NCBI GenBank assembly: GCA_050257395.1
Contig: JBLMWU010000332.1
Span: 1-22,998, forward strand
Source of the DNA: JAIRTY01 sp050257395
GTDB taxonomy: Bacteria > Actinomycetota > Actinomycetes > Streptosporangiales > Streptosporangiaceae
DNA length: 22,998 bases
Reading direction: 5' to 3'
The first letter of the stretch is position 1. Each line of letters starts with the position of its first letter. A program made the position numbers and the translations under genes. Below are positions 7,413 through 14,794 of the stretch, piece after piece. The notes below the pieces were generated by a model that ran no database searches, was not told the DNA's origin, and worked only from the letters and a program-made list of their open reading frames with translations.

Positions 7413-8336
7413 ATGACGAACATCACCCCCACCTCCCTGGGCCCGCTGGATATCTCGCGCGCGCCGGAAGGCGGTGAGGTCGGCCCGGTCCAGAGCGGCT
7501 GGCGGCTGGCGGTCCGCGAGTTCATGGCGAACCGGCTGGCCGTGATCGGCCTGGGGATCATCGCCTTCTTCGTGGTGTTCTGCTTCGCCGGGCCGCTCTT
7601 CTACCACGGCGACGTCATCGACACCAACCTGGCCACCACCAACCTGCCGCCCGGCCCCGGTCACCCGCTCGGCACCTCCGACGTCGGCTTCGACGAGCTG
7701 GGGCTGCTGATGAAGGGCGGCCAGGCCGCGCTGGAGGTCGGCTTCATGGCGGCCGTCATCGGGATCACCATCGGCGCGCTGTGGGGCGCCATCGCCGGCC
7801 TGGTCGGCGGGGCCGTGGACTCGGTCATGATGCGGGTGGTGGACGTCTTCCTGTCCATCCCGTTCCTGTTCATCGTGCTGATCGTGGCCATCAAGTACGG
7901 CGCCTCGGTGCTCGGCCTGAGCCTGATCATCGGCTTCTTCACCTGGCTGGTGCCCGCCCGGCTGGTCCGCGGTGAGGTGCTCACCCTGCGGGTCCGCGAC
8001 TTCGTGCTGGCCGCCCGGGCGGCCGGGTCAGGCCGGTGGCGGCTGATCAGAAGCCACCTGATCCCCAACGCGCTCGGCGTCATGATCGTCAACGTCACGT
8101 TCAACATCGCCGACTCGATCCTGGCGGTCGCCGCGCTGGGCTTCCTCGGCTTCGGCCTGCACTACCCGAACCAGGACTGGGGCGACATGCTCTCCAACGG
8201 CATTCAGTCGCTGCAGAACGGCTACTGGTGGCTGGTGTACCCGGTCGGCGCCTGCATCGTGCTGGTGGTGATGGCCTGCAACCTCGTCGGTGATGCCCTG
8301 CGTGACTCGCTCGATGTGCGGCTACGGCGCCGCTGA
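7413..8336 (+). CDS. Peptide/nickel-type ABC transporter permease, DppC-like
   Basis: This is the C-type permease of the second transporter (307 aa). ATG 7413 follows GGGAG a few bases upstream. A hydrophilic N-terminal tail of about 40 residues precedes the first helix (about 45-65). The HPLGTSDVGFDELGLL segment at about 85-100 matches the C-type pattern, although Asp-Val-Gly-Phe-Asp-Glu replaces the common DxxGRDxxSR. The EAA loop is at about 195-220 (DFVLAARAAGSGRWRLI...LIPNALG). The C-terminus GDALRDSLDVRLRRR is standard. It lies between its partner permease (15-bp gap) and the fused ATPase (60-bp gap with no structure of note). Confidence 0.93.
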   Translation: MTNITPTSLGPLDISRAPEGGEVGPVQSGWRLAVREFMANRLAVIGLGIIAFFVVFCFAGPLFYHGDVIDTNLATTNLPPGPGHPLGTSDVGFDELGLLMKGGQAALEVGFMAAVIGITIGALWGAIAGLVGGAVDSVMMRVVDVFLSIPFLFIVLIVAIKYGASVLGLSLIIGFFTWLVPARLVRGEVLTLRVRDFVLAARAAGSGRWRLIRSHLIPNALGVMIVNVTFNIADSILAVAALGFLGFGLHYPNQDWGDMLSNGIQSLQNGYWWLVYPVGACIVLVVMACNLVGDALRDSLDVRLRRR

Positions 8337-8396
8337 CCCCACCCTGCTGCCCGCGGCGCCGTCCTGCCCGCCCTTTTAGCTGAGGAGTTCCCCCGG

Positions 8397-10544
8397 ATGC
8401 CCCCAGTCCTGGAGATCACGGATCTCTCCACCCACATCCAGCTCACCAGGTCCGTGGTGCAAGCGGTCGGCAACATCGACCTGCGCATCGAGGCCGGCGA
8501 GACGCTGGGCCTGGTGGGCGAGTCCGGCTGCGGCAAATCTATGACCGGCCTTTCGGTCATGGGCCTGCTGCCGCCGGGCGGCAGCGTCGTCGGCGGCTCC
8601 ATCAAGCTGGCCGGCCGGGAGCTGGCCGGCCTGCCCCAGCACGACCTGCGCAAGATCCGCGGCAACGAGGTCGCGATGATCTTCCAGGATCCGCTGACCT
8701 CGCTGGACCCCACCAAGACCATCGGCTACCAGGTGGCCGAGCCGGTCCGGCTGCACCGCGGGGCCAGCAAGGCGGAGGCGCTGGAGCGGGCCGCGGAGGT
8801 GCTCAGCCTGGTCGGGCTGCCCCGGCCCAAGGAGCGGCTCGCCCAGTACCCGCACCAGCTTTCCGGCGGCCTGCGGCAGCGGGTCATGATCGCCATGGCG
8901 CTGGTCTGCGAGCCCAAGGTGCTGATCGCCGACGAGCCGACCACCGCCCTGGACGTGACCATCCAGGCGCAGATCCTGGCCCTGCTGGACGACCTCAAGT
9001 CCCGGCTCGGCATGGCGATGCTGCTGATCACCCACGACATGGGGGTCATCGCCGGGCACGCCGACCGGGTCAACGTCATGTACGCCGGCCGGATCGTGGA
9101 GACCGCCGACACCGGCACGCTGTTCGGCCGGATGCACCACCCGTACACCCAGGCGCTGCTCGCTTCCATCCCCCGGCTGGACCACGACAACACCCAGCGG
9201 CTGCAGTCCATCCCCGGCCTGCCGCCGGACCTGTCCAGCCCGCCCCAGGGCTGCCGGTTCGCCGCCCGCTGCCCCCGGGCGACCGACCAGTGCCGCAGCG
9301 AGGAACCGCCGCTGGCCGGGCCCAGCGTGATGCACCGGTTCTCCTGCTGGCACCCGGTGGACGGCCCGCTCGCCATCACCGGCATGGCGGCCCCGGCGGC
9401 CGGGCCGGAGCCCGCAGCGGGGCCAGCCGGGGCGCAGGCGGCGCTGACGGTGACCGAGCCCGCCGCGGGCGCGGGCCTGCCCGGGGACGGGCTGGCCCCG
9501 GCGGTGACCGGCGAGCCGCTGCTCGAGGTGCGCAACCTGGTCCGGGAGTTCCCGATCACGCACGGCCTGCTGCAGCGCCGGGCCGGCGTGGTGCACGCGG
9601 TGTCGGACGTCTCGTTCACCGTCAACGCGGGGGAGACCTTCGGCCTGGTGGGCGAGTCCGGCTGCGGCAAGACGACGATCGGCAAGCTGATCGTGGCGCT
9701 GGAACGCCCCGACGCCGGATCGGTCTCGCTGGCCGGCCGGCCGGTGAGCGAGATGCGGGGCCGGGACCTGCGGCTGTACCGGCGCAACCTGCAGCTCATG
9801 TTCCAGGACCCCTACGCCTCGCTGGATCCCCGGATGCGGGTGGGCACGATCATCCGCGAGCCGCTGGCCATCCAGCACCTGGGCAGCCGGGCGGACCAGG
9901 ACAAGCAGGTGTTCGACCTGCTCGGCGAAGTCGGGCTGCCGCGCAATTCGGTGGAGCGCTACCCGCACGAGTTCTCCGGCGGGCAGCGGCAGCGGATCGG
10001 GCTGGCCCGCGCCCTGACCCTCAACCCGCGGGTCATCGTCGCCGACGAGCCGGTCAGCGCGCTCGACGTGTCGATCCGCGCCCAGGTGCTGAACCTGATG
10101 AAGCGGCTGCAGGCCGACCACGGGCTCACCTACATCGTGATCTCGCATGACCTCGCCGTGGTGAAGTACATGGCCGACCGGATCGGCGTCATGTACCTCG
10201 GCAAGCTCGTGGAACTGGGCTCGGGCACCGACATCTACGCCCGCCCCGCGCACCCGTACACCGCCGGCCTGCTGGCGGCCATCCCGGTCCCCGAGCCGGA
10301 GCGGGCGCGGACCCGGACCCGGGCAGGTGTGTCCGGCGAGCTGCCCAGCGCGGTCACCCCGCCGTCCGGCTGCCGGTTCCGCACCCGGTGCCCGCACGCC
10401 CAGGACCGCTGCGCGGCCGAGGAGCCGGCCCTGCGCGAGTTCGGCCCCGGTCACGTGGCGGCCTGCCACTTCCCGCTGATCCCGCCGCAGGCACCCGCGC
10501 CGGCCGCGGCGGCGGCGCAGGCCGCCGGCACGGAAAGGCCGTAA
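8397..10544 (+). CDS. Fused double ATP-binding protein of peptide-type ABC transporter (DppD-DppF fusion)
   Basis: This 715-aa protein contains both ATPases of the second importer and is a paralogue of the one at 1961. ATG 8397 follows GAGGAG at 8382-8387. Half 1 has Walker A GESGCGKSM at 41-49 (Lys and Ser intact; Met replaces the final Thr), signature LSGGLRQRV near 155, Walker B IADEP near 180, and a cysteine-rich tail (CRFAARC). An Ala/Pro/Gly-rich linker lies at about 325-372. Half 2 has Walker A GESGCGKTT at about 419-427, signature FSGGQRQRI near 526, Walker B VADEP near 547, and the tail CRFRTRC...AACH. It ends in an Ala-rich stretch. The next binding-protein gene begins 102 bp downstream. 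Confidence 0.93.
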   Translation: MPPVLEITDLSTHIQLTRSVVQAVGNIDLRIEAGETLGLVGESGCGKSMTGLSVMGLLPPGGSVVGGSIKLAGRELAGLPQHDLRKIRGNEVAMIFQDPLTSLDPTKTIGYQVAEPVRLHRGASKAEALERAAEVLSLVGLPRPKERLAQYPHQLSGGLRQRVMIAMALVCEPKVLIADEPTTALDVTIQAQILALLDDLKSRLGMAMLLITHDMGVIAGHADRVNVMYAGRIVETADTGTLFGRMHHPYTQALLASIPRLDHDNTQRLQSIPGLPPDLSSPPQGCRFAARCPRATDQCRSEEPPLAGPSVMHRFSCWHPVDGPLAITGMAAPAAGPEPAAGPAGAQAALTVTEPAAGAGLPGDGLAPAVTGEPLLEVRNLVREFPITHGLLQRRAGVVHAVSDVSFTVNAGETFGLVGESGCGKTTIGKLIVALERPDAGSVSLAGRPVSEMRGRDLRLYRRNLQLMFQDPYASLDPRMRVGTIIREPLAIQHLGSRADQDKQVFDLLGEVGLPRNSVERYPHEFSGGQRQRIGLARALTLNPRVIVADEPVSALDVSIRAQVLNLMKRLQADHGLTYIVISHDLAVVKYMADRIGVMYLGKLVELGSGTDIYARPAHPYTAGLLAAIPVPEPERARTRTRAGVSGELPSAVTPPSGCRFRTRCPHAQDRCAAEEPALREFGPGHVAACHFPLIPPQAPAPAAAAAQAAGTERP

Positions 10545-10547
10545 CCG

Positions 10548-10646
10548 GCTCGCCGCCGCCAGATGACGCTCACCCGCGCGCCGGGGCCGTAATCTGGCAG
10601 CCGGTCACCCGCACCAGGAGCGGTGACGGCTGAAAGGCGGCGAGCA
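10548..10646 (+). ncRNA. Candidate three-way-junction leader RNA (copy 2) upstream of second binding protein
   Basis: Three helices abut in order. P1 is a perfect 10-bp pairing of GCTCGCCGCC (10548-10557) with GGCGGCGAGC (10636-10645). P2 is a perfect 7-bp pairing of GCCAGAT (10558-10564) with ATCTGGC (10592-10598). P3 is 12 bp pairing 10599-10612 with 10620-10631, with two single bulges and loop ACCAGGA. No base separates P1/P2 or P2/P3; only GAAA (10632-10635) joins P3 to P1. The P1 right strand overlaps the ribosome-binding site GAAAGG and ends one base before the likely start codon GTG 10647, so forming P1 should block translation. Sequence blocks and the P3 arm are shared with the leader at 4254. 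The helices are observed by reading; regulation is inferred. Confidence 0.55.
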
Positions 10647-12569
10647 GTGGCCCGACCACGCGCAGGCCGTTCCCGCGCCGGGCGGGGCACGCCGCGGGCG
10701 GTTCGTTCCGGCCCGGTGATCATCGCCCTGGCGGTGGCGGCCGTGGCCGGGCTGGCGGCCTGCAGCGCAGCCGCCGGTGCCAGCGCGGGCACCCGGCTGG
10801 CCGGCGGGTTCGGCACGCTGCCAGCGCAGGCCGGCCGCGCGGCGTCCGGCAAGCCGGGCCCGGTCAGCCTGGCGGAGCCGCCCGGCGCCGCCCCCAGCTG
10901 GATCCTGCCGGTCGTCCCGTCGGCGGCGGACTCCGTGTCCACCGTGCAGGGCTTCGGCTACCAGCTGTGGCGGCCGCTGTACTGGGAGGTCAGGGGCGTG
11001 TCCCCGGCCATCGACCCGGCGATGAGCCTGGCCCGGCCGCCGGTGTGGTCCAACGGCGGCCGGACCGTCACCGTGACCATGAACCCGGCCTACCGGTGGT
11101 CTGACGGCCAGCCGGTCAGTTCCCGGGACGTCGCCTTCGCCATCGACCTGATCAGGGCGGCGGTCAGGGAAAGGCCCGGGAACTGGATCTACTACACCCG
11201 CGGGTTCCTGCCGGATGACATCGCGCGGCTGCGCACCCCGGACCGCAGCACGCTGGTGCTGACCCTCAAGGCCCCGGTCAACCCGGGCTGGTTCCGCGAC
11301 AACGAGCTGGCCGTGCTGCAGCCGATGCCGGCGCACGCGTGGGCCAGGGCCGCCGCGGGCGGCCCGCTCCTCGACTACGCCAGCCCCGCCAGCGCCAGGA
11401 GGATCTACGACTTCCTGGCCAGCCAGTCCAGGGCCCGCGCCGGCTGGGCCGCCAATCCGCTGTGGCGGGTGGTGGACGGGCCCTTCCGGCTGGCCTCCTT
11501 CAGCGACACGACCGGGGCGTACACCATGACCGCCAACCGGGGCTACCGGGGGCCGGAGAGTGGCCGGATCACCGGGCTGCGGGCCGTGCCGTTCGCCTCG
11601 GACGCCGCGGAGTTCGGCGCGCTGCTCGCGGGCAGGGTGGACGCCGGCTACGTCCCGCCAGCCGACCTGACGCGGATCCCGGCGGTCAGGGCCAGGGGCT
11701 ACCACGTGTTCGGGTACCCGGCCTTCGGCTGGACCTACGCCGGCTACAACTTCCGGGACAAAACCGGCGGCTTCGCGGGCATCGCCCGCCAGCTGTACTT
11801 CCGCCAGGCCATGGCGCACCTGGAGGATCAGGCAGGCTACATCGCCGCGTTCATGCACGGCGCGGGCGGCCAGGACTACGGCCCGGTGCCGTCCATCCCG
11901 GTCAGCCAGTACGCGCCGGGCAACGCCACCGCGAATCCCTACCCGTTCAGCATCGCGGCGGCCAGGAAGAACCTAACCAGCCACGGGTGGCGGGTCATGC
12001 CCGGCGGGGTCAGCACCTGCGCCAGGCCCGGCACGGGCGCGGGCCAGTGCGGCGCGGGCATACCGGGCGGCACCAGGCTGGCCTTCAACCTGGTCTACAG
12101 CACCAACCCGCCGCTGCTCGGCCTGGAGCTCACCGACCTCGCCGCCAAGGCAGCGCAGGTGGGCATCAGGATCACGCTGCAGGGCAGCAGCTTCCGCGCC
12201 ATCGTCACCAGCGACAACAACGCGGCGGCTCCGGGCAACCGGGACAAGTGGGCGATGTCGGCCTTCGGCGGCTTCACCCCGTCCGTCTACCCGACCACGT
12301 ACAGCGTGTTCGACACCCGCGGCGGCAACAACCTGGGCAGCTACAGCGACCCGGAGGCGGACCGGCTGATCCGCGCCTCGATCAGCAGCGCCGACCCGAA
12401 CGCGGTCAGGGCGGAGGCCGCCTACCTGACCGCCCAGCAGCCCGGCCTCTTCCTGCCCAACCCCGACGTGGTGGTGGCCTGGAAGCGCACCATCTCCGGG
12501 CCGCCGGACTCGTTCGCGAACATGACCCAGTACTACAGCACGCCTGAGCTGTGGTACCGGGCCAGGTGA
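10647..12569 (+). CDS. Peptide-type ABC transporter substrate-binding lipoprotein (SBP 2)
   Basis: This is a family 5 solute-binding protein (640 aa), clearly paralogous to SBP 1, with about half the residues matching by eye (LAEPPGA, LWRPLYW, RWSDGQPVSS, VVDGPFRL, HVFGYPAFGW, AHLEDQAGYIAAF). GTG 10647 is preferred because GAAAGG lies 9 nt upstream. The alternative GTG 10623 has AGGAG only 2 nt away, too close. An Arg-rich N-region of 20 residues leads to a hydrophobic core and lipobox LAAC, lipidated Cys39. Cys458 and Cys468 match the SBP 1 pair. It is arginine-rich, with about 17 of roughly 55 Arg codons AGG, much more than neighbouring genes. It follows the fused ATPase by 102 bp, giving one transporter two receptors. 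Confidence 0.9.
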   Translation: MARPRAGRSRAGRGTPRAVRSGPVIIALAVAAVAGLAACSAAAGASAGTRLAGGFGTLPAQAGRAASGKPGPVSLAEPPGAAPSWILPVVPSAADSVSTVQGFGYQLWRPLYWEVRGVSPAIDPAMSLARPPVWSNGGRTVTVTMNPAYRWSDGQPVSSRDVAFAIDLIRAAVRERPGNWIYYTRGFLPDDIARLRTPDRSTLVLTLKAPVNPGWFRDNELAVLQPMPAHAWARAAAGGPLLDYASPASARRIYDFLASQSRARAGWAANPLWRVVDGPFRLASFSDTTGAYTMTANRGYRGPESGRITGLRAVPFASDAAEFGALLAGRVDAGYVPPADLTRIPAVRARGYHVFGYPAFGWTYAGYNFRDKTGGFAGIARQLYFRQAMAHLEDQAGYIAAFMHGAGGQDYGPVPSIPVSQYAPGNATANPYPFSIAAARKNLTSHGWRVMPGGVSTCARPGTGAGQCGAGIPGGTRLAFNLVYSTNPPLLGLELTDLAAKAAQVGIRITLQGSSFRAIVTSDNNAAAPGNRDKWAMSAFGGFTPSVYPTTYSVFDTRGGNNLGSYSDPEADRLIRASISSADPNAVRAEAAYLTAQQPGLFLPNPDVVVAWKRTISGPPDSFANMTQYYSTPELWYRAR

Positions 12570-12629
12570 CGGGCAGGCCGCCAGGGCCGGCCGGGCCGCG
12601 GCGGTTCGGGGACGCGCCCGGGTATGGCC

Positions 12630-12642
12630 TAAAGTCGAGGCG
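12630..12642 (+). promoter_or_regulatory. Likely -10 element for a leaderless transcript
   Basis: TAAAGT at 12630-12635 fits the actinobacterial -10 pattern TAnnnT. GTG 12642 follows after 6 nt, so the message would begin at or next to the start codon, a common arrangement in actinobacteria. There is no properly spaced Shine-Dalgarno and no clear -35. Confidence 0.5.
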
Positions 12643-13403
12643 TGACAACGGTTCTCCTGGTGCGGCACGGCCTGACCGCCGGCACCGGAAAGGTGCTCAC
12701 CGGCAGGACCCCCGGTATCCCGCTGGATGACCGGGGCCGCGAGCAGGCCCGGGCGCTCGCCGCGCGGCTGGCGGCCGTGCCGCTCGACGCGATCATCACC
12801 AGCCCGCTGGAGCGGTGCCGCCAGACGGCGGACGCCATCGCCGCCGCCCTGGACGGGCACCCGCTGGCGGTGCAGGAGGACGAGCGGTTCGCGGAGGTCA
12901 AGTACGGCGACTGGACCGGCAAGCCATTGCGGCAGCTGGCCAGGGAGCGCCTGTGGCGGGTGGTGCAGGACCATCCCAGCGCCGTCCGCTTCCCGGGCGA
13001 GGCCGGCGAGTCCATGCCGGAGATGCAGCAGCGGGCGGTCGGCGCGGTCCGGGACTGGAATTGCCGGCTGGGCAGTGACGCGGTCTATCTGGTGTGCTCG
13101 CATGGAGACGTGCTCAAGTCGCTGCTCGCCGACGGCCTGGGGATGCACCTGGATCTGTGCCAGCGCATCCAGGTCGATCCCTGCTCGCTGAGCGTGATCC
13201 GGTACACGCCGCTGCGCCCGTTCGTGGTGCGGATGAACGACACCGGCGGGAGCGTGTCCGGCCTGGCCCGGCCGGCCCGGGCCGGTCAGGCCCAGCAGGC
13301 GCCTGCCGGCCAGGACGGGCAGGCCACCCCGGCGCTGGGCGCCGCCGGGCGCGGGGACGGTGATGCCGTCATCGGTGGGGGCGCGGGAGGATACGGAGCA
13401 TGA
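12642..13403 (+). CDS. Histidine-phosphatase-family protein, MSMEG_4193-type probable phosphomutase/phosphatase
   Basis: This is a 253-aa member of the histidine phosphatase (phosphoglycerate-mutase-like) superfamily. The catalytic motif RHG is at residues 8-10 with nucleophile His9. SPLERCRQT at 54-62 gives the phosphate-binding Arg58. Glu85 in FAEVKYGDWTG is the likely proton donor, and the second catalytic His154 lies in CSHGDVLKSL. All core residues are present. The last 50 residues or so are low-complexity Ala/Gly/Gln and probably disordered. It overlaps the DUF3090 gene by 4 bp (ATGA) and heads a three-gene set conserved across actinobacteria as the MSMEG_4193, DUF3090 and SCO1664 families. 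The physiological substrate is not established from sequence. Confidence 0.88.
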   Translation: MTTVLLVRHGLTAGTGKVLTGRTPGIPLDDRGREQARALAARLAAVPLDAIITSPLERCRQTADAIAAALDGHPLAVQEDERFAEVKYGDWTGKPLRQLARERLWRVVQDHPSAVRFPGEAGESMPEMQQRAVGAVRDWNCRLGSDAVYLVCSHGDVLKSLLADGLGMHLDLCQRIQVDPCSLSVIRYTPLRPFVVRMNDTGGSVSGLARPARAGQAQQAPAGQDGQATPALGAAGRGDGDAVIGGGAGGYGA

Positions 13404-13960
13404 CGGTCTACACATACGACCCGCCGGAGAGATTCGTGGCCGGGACGGTCGGGCAGCCGGGCGAGCGGACGTTCTACCTGCAGGCGAGCGCCCCCGGCCG
13501 GGTCACCAGCGTCGCGCTGGAGAAGTTCCAGGTCACGCTGCTGGCAGAGCGCCTGGACGAACTGCTGGACGAGGTCAACCGGCGCACCGGCGGGCTGGGC
13601 GGCGTCCCCGCGGCGGCGCCCACCGAGCTCACCGACGACGAGCCGCTGGACCTGCCCCTGATGGAGGACTTCCGGGTCGGGGCCATCGCCCTGGCGTGGG
13701 ACGGCGAGGATCAGCGGGTGGTGATCGAGGCCCAGGAGGAGACCGAGACGCCGGTCGAGCCGCTGACCGAGGAGATCCCCGAGGACGGGCCCGGCGTGCT
13801 GCGGGTGCGGATCACGCCGGCCGAGGCGCGGGCGTTCACCCAGCGGGCGCTGCGGGTCGTGTCGCAGGGGCGGCCCCCGTGCCCGCTGTGCGGCCTGCCG
13901 CTGGACGCCGAGGGCCACATCTGCCCGCGGCAGAACGGCCACCGGGCGGCCGATGGCTGA
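13400..13960 (+). CDS. DUF3090 family protein
   Basis: This is a 186-aa conserved actinobacterial protein of unknown function. ATG 13400 overlaps the phosphatase stop. The body (FYLQASAPGRVTSVALEK at about 24-41, then DEPLDLPLMEDFRVG) is typical of DUF3090. The C-terminus carries a small putative zinc site: Cys161, Cys164, His173, Cys175, with His181 nearby (CPLCGLPLDAEGHICPR). The middle is strongly acidic (EETETPVEPLTEEIPED). It overlaps the next gene by 8 bp, so all three products of this set are probably made together, which suggests a shared pathway or complex. No enzymatic motif was seen. Family recognition is good; role unknown. Confidence 0.88.
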   Translation: MTVYTYDPPERFVAGTVGQPGERTFYLQASAPGRVTSVALEKFQVTLLAERLDELLDEVNRRTGGLGGVPAAAPTELTDDEPLDLPLMEDFRVGAIALAWDGEDQRVVIEAQEETETPVEPLTEEIPEDGPGVLRVRITPAEARAFTQRALRVVSQGRPPCPLCGLPLDAEGHICPRQNGHRAADG

Positions 13961-14783
13961 GCCGGCCCGCACGAAGCGCCCGCAGCGGCCGCGGGGCAAA
14001 CGGCGCCCGGGCGCTGGGGATCCGGCGCCTGCGGTCAGCCCGGCCGCGCCAGCCGGGGCGACCGCGGACGACCACGCGGCCGCGCTGGACTTCCTCGCCG
14101 CGGGTGAGCTGGAGATCGAGGGCCGCCTGGTCGCCGCCTCCAACGCCACGCTGTTCTGCACGGTGCGCCACCAGGGCCGGGAAGCCAAATGTGTGTACAA
14201 GCCGGTCGCCGGGGAGCGGCCGCTGTGGGACTTCCCGCCGGGCACCCTGGCGGACCGGGAGGTGGCCGCCTACGCCGTGTCCCGGGCGGCTGGCTGGGAC
14301 CTGGTCCCGCCGACGCTGATGCGGGACGGCCCCTACGGTCCCGGCATGTGCCAGCTGTGGATCGATGCCGACCCGGCCACCGACCTGGTCGCGCTGGCCC
14401 GCAGCGCCGATCATCCGCAGCTGCGGGAGATGGCCGTCTTCGACGCGGTGGTCAACAACGCCGACCGCAAGATCGGCCACCTGCTCCCGCTGCCCGGCGG
14501 CCGCCTGTACGGCTGCGACCACGGGGTGTGCTTCGGCGAGGAGTACAAGCTCCGGACCGTGCTGTGGCAGTGGCGGGGCCTGGAGCTGCCCGGCAGCTCG
14601 GTGGCGGCGCTGGACCGGCTGGACGAGCAGATCACCGGCGGCGACCTCGGCCGCGAGCTGGCGGACCGCCTCTCGGCACCGGAACTGCTCGCCACCCGCA
14701 AGCGGATCGAGCTGCTGCGCCGGCACCGGGTCCACCCCTACCCCCCGGAGAACTGGCCGGCCGTTCCCTGGCCCCCGGTCTGA
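13953..14783 (+). CDS. SCO1664 family protein, PI3/4-kinase-like fold
   Basis: This 276-aa protein is recognisable as the SCO1664 family, distantly related to PI3K/PI4K-like kinases. ATG 13953 overlaps DUF3090 by 8 bp. A basic, Pro/Ala-rich tail (about 1-38) is followed by the conserved core: CVYKPVAGERPLWDFPPGT, with Lys83 as probable ATP-binding lysine; a catalytic-loop-like FDAVVNNADRKIGH at about 163-176; and a metal-site-like CDHG at 188-191. The family is normally encoded with the phosphatase and DUF3090, as here. A kinase-like protein beside a phosphatase suggests opposing phosphorylation steps, but no substrate is known. In Streptomyces and mycobacteria this gene lies close to mshC; no mshC follows here. 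Confidence 0.86.
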   Translation: MAEPARTKRPQRPRGKRRPGAGDPAPAVSPAAPAGATADDHAAALDFLAAGELEIEGRLVAASNATLFCTVRHQGREAKCVYKPVAGERPLWDFPPGTLADREVAAYAVSRAAGWDLVPPTLMRDGPYGPGMCQLWIDADPATDLVALARSADHPQLREMAVFDAVVNNADRKIGHLLPLPGGRLYGCDHGVCFGEEYKLRTVLWQWRGLELPGSSVAALDRLDEQITGGDLGRELADRLSAPELLATRKRIELLRRHRVHPYPPENWPAVPWPPV

Positions 14784-14794
14784 CCGGCGGTCAG
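14780..14794. terminator. Shared dyad at the convergent gene ends
   Basis: CTGACC / GGTCAG with a 3-nt loop (GGC) is a perfect 6-bp hairpin. The TGA of the SCO1664-type gene (14781-14783) is in the left arm and the PAC2 stop (TCA on the plus strand, 14791-14793) is in the right arm. It could act as a compact bidirectional terminator. An overlapping CCGGT/ACCGG repeat (14775-14787) offers an alternative fold. Confidence 0.45.

Noticed and set aside
12570..12629. GC-rich inverted repeats (CCGCC/GGCGG, GGCCGGCC) after SBP 2 as a terminator
   Set aside because: Several weak overlapping pairings of pure G/C with no dominant stem; expected by chance at this composition.
13953..14783. SCO1664-type protein as a classical protein kinase
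   Set aside because: It lacks the Gly-rich loop, HRD and DFG order of protein kinases; the motifs fit the PI3/4-kinase-like SCO1664 family instead.
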